Of a stretch of DNA of 64,000 nucleotides, positions 16,715 through 26,070 are shown piece after piece. Made by a program: the position numbers and the translations under genes. The notes below the pieces were generated by a model. That model had not been told where the DNA came from. It worked only from the letters and a program-made list of their open reading frames with translations, and searched no databases. Within the stretch, counting starts at the first letter, position 1. Each line of letters begins with the position of its first letter. Source of the DNA: an uncultured Faecalibacterium sp. (lineage in GTDB: Bacteria; Bacillota; Clostridia; Oscillospirales; Ruminococcaceae); NCBI GenBank assembly GCA_904394215.1, contig CAJFNF010000003.1, positions 34,267 to 98,266 on the forward strand, read 5' to 3'.

Positions 16715-18187
16715 ATGAACCAAAACAACGATAATTTTGAGAACATGCAAGCCCGCGTGCTGGCCTATTGCAGGCAGGCCGGGCTTTTTGTGCATGGACA
16801 GCAGGTAGCGGCGGCCGTCTCGGGCGGGGCAGACAGTATGGCTCTGCTGCGGCTGCTGCTGGTTTTGGCCCAGTCCCTGGGCATCCAGGTGTCCGCCTGC
16901 CATGTGAACCACCGGCTGCGGGGGGCGGCCGCTGATGGAGATGAGGCCTTTGTCCGGGCCCAGTGCGCCGAACTGGGGGTGCCTTTGCGGGTGTTCCGGG
17001 CAGGGGAAGAGGGACTGCCCGACGCCTCAGGCGGCGAAGCGGGGGCCCGGGCCCTCCGGTATGCCTGTTTTGAGCGGCTCCACCGGGAAGGGATAGACCG
17101 CATCGCCCTGGCCCATACTGTTACAGATCAAGCAGAGACCCTGCTGTTCCGGCTGGCCCGGGGGACCGGGCTCCACGGGGCGGGGGGCATCCGCCCGGTG
17201 CGGGATTTCTATGTCCGGCCCCTGCTGTGCCTGACCCGTGAAGAAGTGGAGGCCTGGTGCACCGCCTGCGGCCAGCAGTGGGTCACCGATGAAACCAACC
17301 TCTCGGACGACTACGCCCGCAACCGCCTGCGCCACGACGCCCTGCCGGCCCTCCGGCAGGCCAACGCCGGGGCCGAGCGGAACCTGGCCCGCTTCTGTGA
17401 AAAGGCGGCCCAGGCCGACGCCTATTTTGCCCGGGCAGCTGCCCAAATGCTGGAGCAGGCCGCCTGCCTGCGCCCCGAAGACTGCCCGCCGCCGGCCCGC
17501 CGGGCCCTGGCGGCAGGGGAGAAGGTGTACCGGCTGGAAGTACTCCAGCAGGCCGACCCCCTGATCCTGGAGGCGGCAGCCCATGCCCTGGTGGCCTCCC
17601 ACCGGGACCCGGAGGAGCGGTATATCCGCCTGCTGTGCCAGCTGGTGCAGGAGGGCTCCGGCGCGGTGCAGCTGCGGCCCGGGGTGCGGATGCGGGCCGG
17701 CCAGGGCTGCTTCTGGCAGGAAGAAATCCCGCCCGCCCCGGCGGGAGGCCCGTTGGAACCGGTTCCCTTCCGACCCGAAAATGGGACTGAATATCCCCTG
17801 GGCGGGGGATTGCGGCTCTGTGTCAGGGTGGAGAAACCCTTTTTTCAAGAAAAAACACAGGCCGTTCACAAAAAGGACTTAAAAAATGTAGCGGATTATG
17901 CTAGAATAACCATGTTGCATCCTGCCCTTACCCTGCGCAGCCGTCTGCCGGGAGATGAATACCGGCCCGCCGGCCGGAACCTCACCAAGCCGCTGCGCAA
18001 ATGGATGAATGAGCAGGCCATTCCGCCCGGACTGCGGGACAGTCTGCCCCTGCTGGCAGACGGCAGCCAGGTGGTGTGGGTCTGCGGCGCAGGTTTTGCG
18101 GAAGGTCTTGCCCCCCGGCCGGGGGAGCAGGGCATCATCCTGCACCTGGAGATAGAAACCCGAGAGGGAGAACAGAGAGGACGTTGA
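16715..18187 (+). CDS. tilS: tRNA(Ile)-lysidine synthase TilS
   Basis: Uses ATP to attach lysine to C34 of the tRNA that reads AUA. The likely start is the ATG at 16715, one base after the dnaB stop; 16745 is a possible alternative. The product is about 490 residues. It has the PP-loop AAVSGGADSMALLRL, the motif HTVTDQAETLLFRLARG, DYARNRLRHDALPAL and the TilS C-terminal domain (SRLPGDEYRPAG ... KPLRKWMNEQAIPP). The short region encoding FFQEKTQAVHKKDLKNV is locally A-rich. It lies directly upstream of hpt and ftsH, the classical Firmicutes order. Confidence 0.94.
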   Translation: MNQNNDNFENMQARVLAYCRQAGLFVHGQQVAAAVSGGADSMALLRLLLVLAQSLGIQVSACHVNHRLRGAAADGDEAFVRAQCAELGVPLRVFRAGEEGLPDASGGEAGARALRYACFERLHREGIDRIALAHTVTDQAETLLFRLARGTGLHGAGGIRPVRDFYVRPLLCLTREEVEAWCTACGQQWVTDETNLSDDYARNRLRHDALPALRQANAGAERNLARFCEKAAQADAYFARAAAQMLEQAACLRPEDCPPPARRALAAGEKVYRLEVLQQADPLILEAAAHALVASHRDPEERYIRLLCQLVQEGSGAVQLRPGVRMRAGQGCFWQEEIPPAPAGGPLEPVPFRPENGTEYPLGGGLRLCVRVEKPFFQEKTQAVHKKDLKNVADYARITMLHPALTLRSRLPGDEYRPAGRNLTKPLRKWMNEQAIPPGLRDSLPLLADGSQVVWVCGAGFAEGLAPRPGEQGIILHLEIETREGEQRGR

Positions 18188-18190
18188 GTC

Positions 18191-18742
18191 ATGGATATGC
18201 GTGATGACATTCAGACCGTTTTGGTCAGCGAGGAACAGCTGAAGGCCAAGGTGGCCGAGCTGGGAGCCCAGATCAGCCGGGACTACGCAGGCAAGGACCT
18301 GCTGCTGGTCTCGATCCTGAAAGGGGCCGTGGTCTTTATGGCCGACCTGATGCGGGCTGTCACCATTCCCTGCAGCATTGATTTTATGGTGGTGTCCAGC
18401 TACGGCGGCACCAATACCCAGACCACCGGTCTGGTCAAGATTGTAAAGGACCTGGACGCTGACCTGAGCGGCCGTGAGGTCCTGATTGTGGAGGACGTGC
18501 TGGATACCGGTGTGACCCTGTCCCACCTGGTGCCCATGCTCAAGATGCGCAATCCCAACTCGGTGCGGATCTGCGCCATCCTGGATAAGCCCGCCCGCCG
18601 CAAGACCAGCATCACGGCTGATTATCAGGGCTTTGAAGTACCTGACGCCTTCGTGGTGGGCTACGGCCTGGACTACGACGAAAAGTACCGCAACCTGCCC
18701 TTTGTGGGCGTTCTGAAGCCGGAGATCTACGGGGGCGAATAA
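18191..18742 (+). CDS. hpt: Hypoxanthine phosphoribosyltransferase
   Basis: Salvages hypoxanthine (and usually guanine) to IMP or GMP using PRPP. The 183-residue product carries LLVSILKGAVVFMADL, the mobile loop region SSYGG, the PRPP motif VLIVEDVLDTGVTL and the C-terminal FVVGYGLDYDEKYRNLPFVG. The gene begins 3 bases after tilS, so the two are translationally close. The tilS-hpt-ftsH order is conserved in Firmicutes. Confidence 0.97.
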   Translation: MDMRDDIQTVLVSEEQLKAKVAELGAQISRDYAGKDLLLVSILKGAVVFMADLMRAVTIPCSIDFMVVSSYGGTNTQTTGLVKIVKDLDADLSGREVLIVEDVLDTGVTLSHLVPMLKMRNPNSVRICAILDKPARRKTSITADYQGFEVPDAFVVGYGLDYDEKYRNLPFVGVLKPEIYGGE

Positions 18743-18791
18743 CCCCAGGGCGGCCGGCGAATCTCACCCGATATTACAGAATGGGAGTTGA

Positions 18792-20999
18792 TTGTTTTTG
18801 CAGCAGAAAAGACCGCACCTGAACCCGCTGATCCTGGCGCTGGCGCTGGCCGCTGTGCTGATGATCTGGTCGGTGTTCACCACCTCCAACAGCACGACCG
18901 GCTCCACCATGAGCTACTCAACGGTGGTGCATTACTTTGAACATTTGCAGGTGACCTCCTTCACGCTGGACCGGAACACCAGCGTCATCACCATGAACAT
19001 CAAGGAGGGCGACCTGCCCCTGCCCGGCACCACCGATGCTTCGAATGGCGCCACCGGCGGCCTGGTGACAGACCTGTTCGGCTCGGGCAGCTCCTCCAGC
19101 GATTCGGTGGAGAAGAATTCCGACGGTACCGTCACTGTCCGGTACCAGCTGCCCTATGCAGCCCTCTTTATCAATGAAGTCCAGAAGTATATCGACGCCT
19201 ACGACGCGGCCAACCCCGACGCCCCCATGCAGTATGATTATACTGCCCTGCGGGAGTCGGTGCCCTGGATGGAGATCTTCTTCTATCTGGCCATGCTGGG
19301 CTGCACCGGGTTCATCCTGTTCTCGATGCTCCGGGGCGGCGCCGGCGGCGGCAACGTGATGAACGTGGGCCGCGCCCGGGTCAAGGACGAGTCCACCAAC
19401 CAGAAGACCGCCACCTTTGCCGATGTCGCCGGTGAGGACGAGGAAAAGGAAGAGCTGAAGGAAGTGGTGGAGTTCCTCAAGAGCCCCGACAAGTTCAATT
19501 CTCTGGGCGCCCGGATTCCCCACGGCGTCCTGCTGGTAGGCCCTCCGGGCACCGGCAAGACCCTGCTGGCCCGCGCCTGTGCCGGCGAGGCAGGGGTGCC
19601 CTTCTACTCCATCTCCGGCTCTGACTTTGTGGAAATGTACGTCGGCGTGGGCGCATCCCGTGTCCGCGACCTGTTTGACAAGGCCAAAAAGACCATGCCC
19701 TGTATCATCTTCATCGACGAGATCGATGCGGTGGGCCGCCAGCGCGGCGCCGGTCTGGGCGGCGGCCACGACGAGCGCGAGCAGACCCTGAACCAACTGC
19801 TGGTGGAGATGGACGGCTTTGAGGCCAACGACGGCATCATTGTGATGGCCGCCACCAACCGGGCCGACATCCTGGACAAGGCGTTGCTGCGTCCCGGCCG
19901 TTTTGACCGCCAGGTCTATGTGGGCCTGCCCGATGTCAAGGGCCGCGAGGAGATCCTCAAGGTCCACACCCGCAAGAAGCCGCTGGCCCCCGATGTGTCC
20001 CTGCGGGTGATTGCCCAGCGGACCGCCGGTTTTGCCGGCGCCGACCTGGAAAACCTGGTCAACGAGGCAGCCCTGCTGGCTGCCCGCCGCAACCGCAAGG
20101 CCATCACCATGGAGGACATCGAGGAAGCATCCATGAAGGTGATGGCCGGCCCCGAGAAGAAGAGCCGTGTGGTCACCCCCGAAGAAAAGAAGCTGACTGC
20201 CTACCATGAGGCAGGCCACGCAGTGGCGGGCTTCTACTGCAAGCACCATCCTCGGGTCCATGAGATTACCATCATTCCCCGGGGCCAGGCAGGGGGCTAC
20301 ACCATGTACCTGCCTGAGAAGGATCGCTCTTATGTGACCCGCCGGGAAATGTTTGAGGACATCGTCTCCAGCCTGGGCGGCCGTGTGGCCGAGCAGCTGA
20401 TCCTGGAGGATATCTCCACCGGTGCCTCCAATGACCTGCAGCAGGCCACCAACATTGCCCGCCAGATGATCACCCGCTATGGCTTCTCGGAGCGGCTGGG
20501 CCCTGTGGTCTACGGCACCTCCCAGGAGGAGACCTTCCTGGGCCGCGACTTCGGCCAGGGCAAGGGCTACAGTGAGACCACCGCTGCCGAGATCGACAGC
20601 GAGATCCGGGATATCATCGACGAGGCCTATGAGACCTGCCGCCGGACCCTGACCGAGCATATGGATCAGCTCCATGCCCTGGCCCAGGCCCTGATCGAGC
20701 GCGAGAAGCTGAACGAGTCCGAGTTCAACGCCATCATGCGGGGTGAAAAGCTGCCTCCCCGGAAGGATGAGGACGGCAACCCCGTGGCCCAGCAGCCTGC
20801 AGCCCCGGCTGCACCGCAGGCTCCTGCAGAGCAGGCACCGGCAGCGCCCGTGCAAGAGCCCGCCGTGGAAATGCCTGCGGCAGAGGATGAGGCTCCCGCC
20901 GGCGGGGTGGATGTGCCCGCCCAGGACCAGCCGGCAGCACCTGCCCCTGAGAAGGGTTCTGCGCCGGAAGACCGGAAGCCCGACCAGCCCCAGGCATAA
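18792..20999 (+). CDS. ftsH: ATP-dependent zinc metalloprotease FtsH
   Basis: Membrane-bound AAA protease that degrades misfolded and regulatory proteins. Two TTG starts are possible, 18792 and 18798; GGGAG lies just upstream of both. The 735-residue product has a first transmembrane helix ([17 protein letters not shown]), a lumenal domain, a second helix (about 155-178), the AAA module with GPPGTGKT and [12 protein letters not shown], and the zinc site HEAGH. The last 60 or so residues form an Ala/Pro-rich acidic tail ([15 protein letters not shown]...), longer than in most FtsH proteins and likely disordered. Confidence 0.96.
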   Translation: MFLQQKRPHLNPLILALALAAVLMIWSVFTTSNSTTGSTMSYSTVVHYFEHLQVTSFTLDRNTSVITMNIKEGDLPLPGTTDASNGATGGLVTDLFGSGSSSSDSVEKNSDGTVTVRYQLPYAALFINEVQKYIDAYDAANPDAPMQYDYTALRESVPWMEIFFYLAMLGCTGFILFSMLRGGAGGGNVMNVGRARVKDESTNQKTATFADVAGEDEEKEELKEVVEFLKSPDKFNSLGARIPHGVLLVGPPGTGKTLLARACAGEAGVPFYSISGSDFVEMYVGVGASRVRDLFDKAKKTMPCIIFIDEIDAVGRQRGAGLGGGHDEREQTLNQLLVEMDGFEANDGIIVMAATNRADILDKALLRPGRFDRQVYVGLPDVKGREEILKVHTRKKPLAPDVSLRVIAQRTAGFAGADLENLVNEAALLAARRNRKAITMEDIEEASMKVMAGPEKKSRVVTPEEKKLTAYHEAGHAVAGFYCKHHPRVHEITIIPRGQAGGYTMYLPEKDRSYVTRREMFEDIVSSLGGRVAEQLILEDISTGASNDLQQATNIARQMITRYGFSERLGPVVYGTSQEETFLGRDFGQGKGYSETTAAEIDSEIRDIIDEAYETCRRTLTEHMDQLHALAQALIEREKLNESEFNAIMRGEKLPPRKDEDGNPVAQQPAAPAAPQAPAEQAPAAPVQEPAVEMPAAEDEAPAGGVDVPAQDQPAAPAPEKGSAPEDRKPDQPQA

Positions 21000-21025
21000 C
21001 AGTAAACAGCGAAGGAGTGAGTGTT

Positions 21026-22093
21026 GTGGAGGAAAGTTTTGACCCGATTGCCCAAACCCGAGCCAACTATTATACCCCGGGCAGCCCGGTTCAGTTTGTC
21101 CGCGTTGAGCTGCTGAAAGGCAGCGTCAGCGGGGACCGGGCGGTCTGCCTGACCTTCAAAAATATTTCCCGGGTAAATCTGACCGCCCTGGAAATTCGCT
21201 TCAAGTGCAAAACCACCGGCGGCGAGATCCTCTGCGAGGATGAATTTGCCTACCGCGACCTGGACATCAAGCCCGGGGAGCTGTTCGGCATGGATGACGC
21301 CGTGTTCATCACCCAGAAACCCATTGTCAGCGTGGATGTGGTGCTGGAAAACGTCTACAACGGCAAGAAGGTTGTCCGGCTGGACAACATCAAGCGGGTC
21401 CGACTGCCGGCCCCCCGGGCCCTGCCTGAGAATCTGGCAGCCGCTCTGGAGGAGCGGATGGGCCGCAAGGGAATGCGCTATGCACCCCAGGTGCTGGACT
21501 GCGGCTGGTACTGCGCCTGCGGCGCCTTCCATCCCAAGGAAGAGGACACCGTCTACTGCAGCGAGTGCGGTTCGGACCGGATCCTGCTGCAGAACGCCCT
21601 GAATACCCTGATGCAGCCCGAGCAGGACGCCGAGCCGGAAGAAGCGCCCGGTCAGGGGACCGTGATTGCCCCTGCCTCTGCCCCGTCGGAGGACAGCGAG
21701 CCCACCCGGATTGCCGGCGCCCCGGTTGAGAGCAGCGGCGGCACCCGTGCCTTTGAGCCGGTGCAGCCGGCCCGGCAGGAGCCTGCCACCCGGGTCAGCC
21801 AGGAGACGCGGCTGTTTACCCAGCCCAGCCAGCCGCCGGTGTCCTCCCGCAGCCGCGGGACCGACCCGGAGGAGGAAGAAGAGGCAACCCGCCAGGTCCG
21901 GCCTTCCGACCGGTGGAAGGAACAGCCCATCCGCCACGCCGGCGTGTCCCGAGCAGAGGATGAGGAAGAGGAGGAAGAAGACGATCGGGACCCTGTGGCG
22001 GAGAACATCATCCGCTGGGTGCCGCCCGTCACGGCTCTGATCTGCGCAGGCATTGCGCTGTACGGATTCCTGTATTATCAGTTCTTTTTGTAA
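21026..22093 (+). CDS. Zinc-ribbon protein with C-terminal membrane anchor, function unknown
   Basis: I do not recognise a named family. The GTG at 21026 is chosen because AAGGAG lies 8 bases before it. The roughly 355-residue product has a beta-rich N-terminal domain of about 150 residues, a four-cysteine zinc ribbon (WYCACG ... YCSECG), an acidic, Pro-rich linker (about 200-320) and one C-terminal transmembrane helix (VPPVTALICAGIALYGFLYY). The topology suggests a tail-anchored cytoplasmic protein. It follows ftsH by 26 bases and precedes a second C-terminally anchored protein, so a shared membrane-associated role is possible but unproven. Confidence 0.75.
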   Translation: MEESFDPIAQTRANYYTPGSPVQFVRVELLKGSVSGDRAVCLTFKNISRVNLTALEIRFKCKTTGGEILCEDEFAYRDLDIKPGELFGMDDAVFITQKPIVSVDVVLENVYNGKKVVRLDNIKRVRLPAPRALPENLAAALEERMGRKGMRYAPQVLDCGWYCACGAFHPKEEDTVYCSECGSDRILLQNALNTLMQPEQDAEPEEAPGQGTVIAPASAPSEDSEPTRIAGAPVESSGGTRAFEPVQPARQEPATRVSQETRLFTQPSQPPVSSRSRGTDPEEEEEATRQVRPSDRWKEQPIRHAGVSRAEDEEEEEEDDRDPVAENIIRWVPPVTALICAGIALYGFLYYQFFL

Positions 22094-22101
22094 GAAAACC
22101 C

Positions 22102-22138
22102 GCAGGGGGGAGCGCGTTTTGGCCGCTCCCCCTGTTTT
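22102..22138 (+). terminator. Terminator after zinc-ribbon gene
   Basis: caggggggagcg/cgctccccctg (one bulged G) followed by TTTT, 32 bases before the next gene. Confidence 0.7.
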
Positions 22139-22169
22139 GGGTTGAGGACAAGGGAGGGGAGGAAAAAGC

Positions 22170-23012
22170 ATGCCCGAAGAATATTTGCAGGCCGCCTTTG
22201 AAATCAAGGCTTCCTGTGACGAGATCAGCCGGCGGATTCTCCGCTGGCACTGGGAAAACAAGCCCGGATCGCACAGCTTTGAATCCCTGCTGGAACATCT
22301 GGAGCGCCGCCAGGAGGAAAGCCCTGCTTACTATGGCCACATGCCGGATATCGGCCGGAAAACCAGCTGGCAGCAGCTGGACACCACCCTGTGCATGCGG
22401 GTGCTTCTGGACCCGGAAAACGATGCCTCCCAGCCCCTGGACCTGCTGGGCAGCACCGCCCATCCCGGGGCGGCCCGCCGGGCCTGCAATGCGGTGCGGA
22501 TGGCCCGCAATGAGGGCGCTCACGCCGCCGACCGCGCCAGCGGCAGCCAGGCTGCGGTGCTGTTTGATGAGGCCATCGAGTGCCTGGAAGAGGCCTACGC
22601 CGGGACAGCCTTCAGCGAAAAGGAGCTGTCCAAATATTACCAGCTGGCCGACAGCTATCTCCGCCGGTGCGGCGTGGGGAGCAGGGAATCGGCCTCCTGG
22701 CCCAAAGAGGCCCCAGGACGGCGGGAAAGCCAGCCCGAGGTACATGTCTATCCCACCGGCGCAGCCCGTCAGAAGGCGGCTGCAGCCCGGGAAAAAGAAG
22801 ATTCCGGCCGCGCAGGCCGGAGCGCCGGCAAAAATCGCAGTTCCGACCGCCGGAGCCAGCCCAAACAGTCCCGGAGCAATGGGGGAAAACGGGGGCGCCC
22901 CTCCCAAAAGAAACAGAATCCCGGCAGCAGGGCAGCCCTGATTCTGGCGGCGGCAGCACTGCTCATCGGTCTTCTGATGCGGGCTGCGGGCATGGGGCTG
23001 TGGATTTTCTGA
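22170..23012 (+). CDS. Membrane-anchored protein with HEPN-like RNxxxH motif
   Basis: The 280-residue product has an all-helical N-terminal region (about 1-165) containing ARNEGAH, i.e. R113-N-x-x-x-H118, placed between two predicted helices (AARRACNAVRM and AAVLFDEAIECLEEAY). This matches the catalytic motif and helix context of HEPN domains, many of which are RNases or RNA-binding modules. A basic, Ser/Arg/Gln-rich linker (about 170-250) follows, then a C-terminal transmembrane helix (AALILAAAALLIGLLMRAAG). It is sandwiched between the zinc-ribbon gene and a HAD phosphatase. The HEPN assignment is by motif only; it could be a non-catalytic helical domain. Confidence 0.65.
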   Translation: MPEEYLQAAFEIKASCDEISRRILRWHWENKPGSHSFESLLEHLERRQEESPAYYGHMPDIGRKTSWQQLDTTLCMRVLLDPENDASQPLDLLGSTAHPGAARRACNAVRMARNEGAHAADRASGSQAAVLFDEAIECLEEAYAGTAFSEKELSKYYQLADSYLRRCGVGSRESASWPKEAPGRRESQPEVHVYPTGAARQKAAAAREKEDSGRAGRSAGKNRSSDRRSQPKQSRSNGGKRGRPSQKKQNPGSRAALILAAAALLIGLLMRAAGMGLWIF

Positions 23013-23032
23013 GAGAAGTTGAGGAGGAAGGT

Positions 23033-23878
23033 ATGGAGAAACATCTGATTTTTCTGGATATCGACGGCACCTTGATTGAGCCTGGGAAAATGGAACCACC
23101 GGCCAGCGCTGTGGATGCGGTGCACAAGGCCCGGGCCAACGGCCATAAGGTATTCCTGTGCACCGGCCGGAACTACAAAATGACGGCGCCGGTGCTCCAC
23201 TATGGTTTCGATGGCTATGTGTCCAGCGCCGGCGGCTATGTGGTCTGCGGCGATCAGGTGATTTTTGACTGCCCCATGGAACAGGCCCAGAGCGACGGCC
23301 TGCGGAAAATCCTGGAATCCAATGATGTGGAGTGCACCCTGGAAGTCCGGGACGCCACCTTCGGCGGGGAGAGAATGATGGAACGCCTGGCTGCCTACCA
23401 GGCCCAGCGACCCGGCGCGGTCAACAGCGAGGTGGAGCGGTGGCGCAAAGCCTTTGCAGACGGCATGCTGATCCGGCCCTTGTCGGAATACCAGGGCCAG
23501 CCGGTGTACAAAATCTGCTACATTGCCCAGAAGCAGGAGGACCTGGCCCCGGCCAAGGCGGCCTATGGCGATCAGTTTGTCTTCTGCGAGCAGACCACCT
23601 TCAAGGATGGGGGCGGTGTGGTCAGCGGTGAGCTGATCAACCGCAAGTTCAACAAGGGAGAGGGAATCCGCCGGATCTGCAGCCATTTGGGAATGCCGCT
23701 GTCTTCGGTGATCGCCTTTGGGGACAGCCCCAACGACCTGGAAATGACCGATGTGGCCGGCATCAGCTACTGCATGGCCAATGGTTCTGATGACCTGAAA
23801 GCCCGCTGTGACCGGATCTGTCCGGCGGTGACCGAGGACGGCATCGCCATTGCTTTCCGGGATCTGGGCCTGATCTGA
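23033..23878 (+). CDS. HAD-superfamily phosphatase, Cof type
   Basis: The ATG at 23033 has GAGGAGGAAGG upstream; the ORF track runs back into the previous gene. The 281-residue product has HAD motif I FLDIDGTL, motif II LCTGRN, the large cap domain of Cof-type (IIB) enzymes, and motif IV VIAFGDSPNDLEM. Such enzymes dephosphorylate sugar phosphates or cofactors such as pyridoxal or flavin phosphates; the substrate cannot be read from sequence. It ends at a bidirectional terminator facing the TrmH-like gene. Confidence 0.9.
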   Translation: MEKHLIFLDIDGTLIEPGKMEPPASAVDAVHKARANGHKVFLCTGRNYKMTAPVLHYGFDGYVSSAGGYVVCGDQVIFDCPMEQAQSDGLRKILESNDVECTLEVRDATFGGERMMERLAAYQAQRPGAVNSEVERWRKAFADGMLIRPLSEYQGQPVYKICYIAQKQEDLAPAKAAYGDQFVFCEQTTFKDGGGVVSGELINRKFNKGEGIRRICSHLGMPLSSVIAFGDSPNDLEMTDVAGISYCMANGSDDLKARCDRICPAVTEDGIAIAFRDLGLI

Positions 23879-23890
23879 TTTGTGAGAAAC

Positions 23891-23921
23891 AAAAAGCGCA
23901 GCCAAACGGCTGCGCTTTTTT
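23891..23921. terminator. Bidirectional terminator between HAD gene and TrmH-like gene
   Basis: aaaagcgcagcc/ggctgcgctttt, perfect 12-base arms with flanking A- and T-runs between convergent genes. Confidence 0.92.
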
Positions 23922-23941
23922 GATGCTGTGATGGCTGCAGG

Positions 23942-24772
23942 TCAGTCCCGGGCCCGGAGCTGCCAAAAGGCCACGGCACTGGCCGCGGCCACGTTCAGGG
24001 AGTCCACTCCGTTGGACATGGGGATTTTGACGGTGTAGTCGCACTGGGCGATGGTGACAGGGGAAAGGCCGTCTCCCTCGGTGCCCAGAATCAGGGCCAG
24101 CCGGTCCTCAGCCATCAGCTGGGGGGCGTCGATAGAGACCGAGCGGTCGCTGAGGGCCAGGGCGGCGGTTTTGAACCCCATTCCCTTCAGCCGGGCCAGG
24201 CCTGCCTCAGGCCAGTCGGCGGGCAGGGTGCCGATCTGGGTCCAGGGCACCTGGAACACCGTCCCCATGCTGACCCGCACCGCCCGGCGGCACAGGGGGT
24301 CACAGCAGGAAGGGGTTACCAGGACAGCGTCGATATGGAGGGCCGCCGCCGACCGGAAGATGGCCCCCACATTGGTGGAGTCCACGATGTTTTCCAGCAC
24401 CGCCACCCGGCGGGCATTCCGGCAGAGGTCTTCCACTGCCGGCAGAGCGGGCCGGTGAAAGGCTGCCAGAACCCCGCGGGTCAGCTGGTAGCCGGTGAGG
24501 GCAGTGAGCACATCCCGGTCGGCGGTGTAGACCGGGGCGTCGCCGCTGCGGGCCAGCACCTCCTGGGCAGGGCCGTCGATCTTCCGCCGCTCCATCAGGA
24601 AGGACAGGGGCTTGTATCCGGCGTCCAGAGCCCGGTCAATGACCTTGGGGCTCTCGGCAATGAAGATGCCCTTCTCGGGTTCCAGACGGCTGCGGAGCTG
24701 GTTTTCGGTCAGCCGGGCAAAGACGTCCAGGGCCGGGTCCTGTAAATCGGTGATTTCAATGATATGAGCCAT
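23942..24772 (-). CDS. SpoU/TrmH family RNA 2'-O-methyltransferase
   Basis: The 276-residue product has an N-terminal substrate-binding domain (FIAESPKVIDRALDAGY) and the SPOUT knot domain with motif 1 NVGAIFRSA, motif 2 ALILGTEGDGL and motif 3 IPMSNGVDSLNVAAAS. These bind S-adenosylmethionine and methylate the 2'-OH of a tRNA or rRNA nucleotide; the target base is not predictable. The ATG at 24772 has AAAAGGAG upstream. It is the second gene of a minus-strand operon, 11 bases after the XpaC-like gene. Confidence 0.92.
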   Translation of the reverse strand: MAHIIEITDLQDPALDVFARLTENQLRSRLEPEKGIFIAESPKVIDRALDAGYKPLSFLMERRKIDGPAQEVLARSGDAPVYTADRDVLTALTGYQLTRGVLAAFHRPALPAVEDLCRNARRVAVLENIVDSTNVGAIFRSAAALHIDAVLVTPSCCDPLCRRAVRVSMGTVFQVPWTQIGTLPADWPEAGLARLKGMGFKTAALALSDRSVSIDAPQLMAEDRLALILGTEGDGLSPVTIAQCDYTVKIPMSNGVDSLNVAAASAVAFWQLRARD

Positions 24773-24783
24773 GGTTTCTCCTT

Positions 24784-25962
24784 TTATGGGTCTTGGGACT
24801 GGATCGAGAAGTCGCTCTCTCCCGACAGGCCGTCCAGATTCAGCATTCCTTCCAGGGCGGCGATGTCCGCCGACACGTCCAGCGCGTCGGACTGGAACAG
24901 CTTGTCCAGCTGGTTTTCAAAGGCTGTGACCAGCAGGTCCAGGGACCTCTGGATGCTTTGTTTGGTTTTGGTGATGTTTTCCCCGTCCACGCCCTGGCTG
25001 TCCAGCTGGATGTAGGTGTGGAGCAGTTTCAGGGAGGTGGGCAAATAATAGCCCACGAATTTCCGCAGCTGCTCCTGCTTGGAGGGGTCTTTCTCGGCCA
25101 GGGCAAAAATCCGCGCGGCCACTTGTTCCAGCCGTCCCACCTTGTCCTGCGTGGCAGGATCGGCCAGGGACTGCCCGGCCTGATGGAGCTGCCGCAGCAG
25201 CTTCTGGTACTGGGTTTCGTCGGCGGGGTCAGGTTCCGGTTCGGGCTGGGCGGGCTGGGCCGGGATGGGGGCAGGGCCCCGTACAATCAAAAAGCCTGTA
25301 AGGTTGTCAATGTAGGCATCGGCGCCGAAATAGCCGTGGTCGATGGCGTGCTCCAGCACCCGGCGGCCTTCCTCAGCCGGAAGGCCCGCGGTGGCAAACA
25401 GTTCGTTCAGCGGGATGTTGTCCCGGCCGCCCACCACCTTGTCCAGCTGCCGTTCCAGGCGGCTGATCCGTTTCAGATTCAGGCTGAACAGCAGTGCCCC
25501 GCCGCCTCCTGCGATCTGGGCCACAGCGGTAAAGAGGTCAGACCAGTTGCTCAGAGACAGCCGCTCATGGATGGGGTGCATAAAGAGCATCTGGGAGACA
25601 GCGTCGGGGAGGCTGACCACCCCGATGAACAGCAGAATGGCCCCGGCGATGGTGCAAAGGCTGGTCAGGCGCTGCTGGTGAAGCTTGGATTTCTGCTGTT
25701 CGGCGGTGGGGAGATCATGGCCGGCATAGTGGGCGCTGTAGTCATAAGCGCCCTGGGGCGCAGCCCGGCGGGTGTCCTGGGGACGAAAGTCGGCGGCGTA
25801 ATCCTGGCGGTCCCGGGCGGCCTGAAGCTCTTTCTTTTCGCTGTCCCGGTCGATGGCCCGGATGATGAACAGGATCACCGACAGCCAGGGGGCCAGGCCC
25901 AGCAGGATCAGCAGGGCAATGATGGGAATGTGTGCGAAATAGTGTCTTCGTTGTGGCTGCAT
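24784..25962 (-). CDS. XpaC-like (5-bromo-4-chloroindolyl phosphate hydrolysis) membrane protein
   Basis: The ATG at 25962 has GGGAGG upstream, and the first hydrophobic stretch (IPIIALLILLGLAPWLSVILFII) begins about residue 12. Two more hydrophobic segments follow (about 100-155). The C-terminal helical domain contains YYLPTSLKLLHTYIQLDSQ, which matches the XpaC family; despite the historical family name the biochemical role is unclear. XpaC genes are often next to telA (toxic-anion resistance), but here the neighbour is a methyltransferase. The middle region has a Pro-rich linker (PIPAQPAQPEPEPDPAD). Product length is 392 residues. Confidence 0.75.
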   Translation of the reverse strand: MQPQRRHYFAHIPIIALLILLGLAPWLSVILFIIRAIDRDSEKKELQAARDRQDYAADFRPQDTRRAAPQGAYDYSAHYAGHDLPTAEQQKSKLHQQRLTSLCTIAGAILLFIGVVSLPDAVSQMLFMHPIHERLSLSNWSDLFTAVAQIAGGGGALLFSLNLKRISRLERQLDKVVGGRDNIPLNELFATAGLPAEEGRRVLEHAIDHGYFGADAYIDNLTGFLIVRGPAPIPAQPAQPEPEPDPADETQYQKLLRQLHQAGQSLADPATQDKVGRLEQVAARIFALAEKDPSKQEQLRKFVGYYLPTSLKLLHTYIQLDSQGVDGENITKTKQSIQRSLDLLVTAFENQLDKLFQSDALDVSADIAALEGMLNLDGLSGESDFSIQSQDP

Positions 25963-26011
25963 AGACCATGACCTCCCAGGCAGAAACGACAAAATAAGCC
26001 GTGCTCCTTTT

Positions 26012-26040
26012 ATTATACTGGAACACGGCTCGTTTGTTAA
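26012..26040 (-). promoter_or_regulatory. Promoter for XpaC-trmH operon
   Basis: Minus strand TTAACA, 17-base spacer, TATAAT, 50 bases before the XpaC-like ATG. It overlaps an imperfect inverted repeat (agccgtg ... cacggct) that may also end htpG transcription. Confidence 0.65.
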
Positions 26041-26070
26041 GGTTGAATTTTGAGGCGCTGGGCGCAGGTC

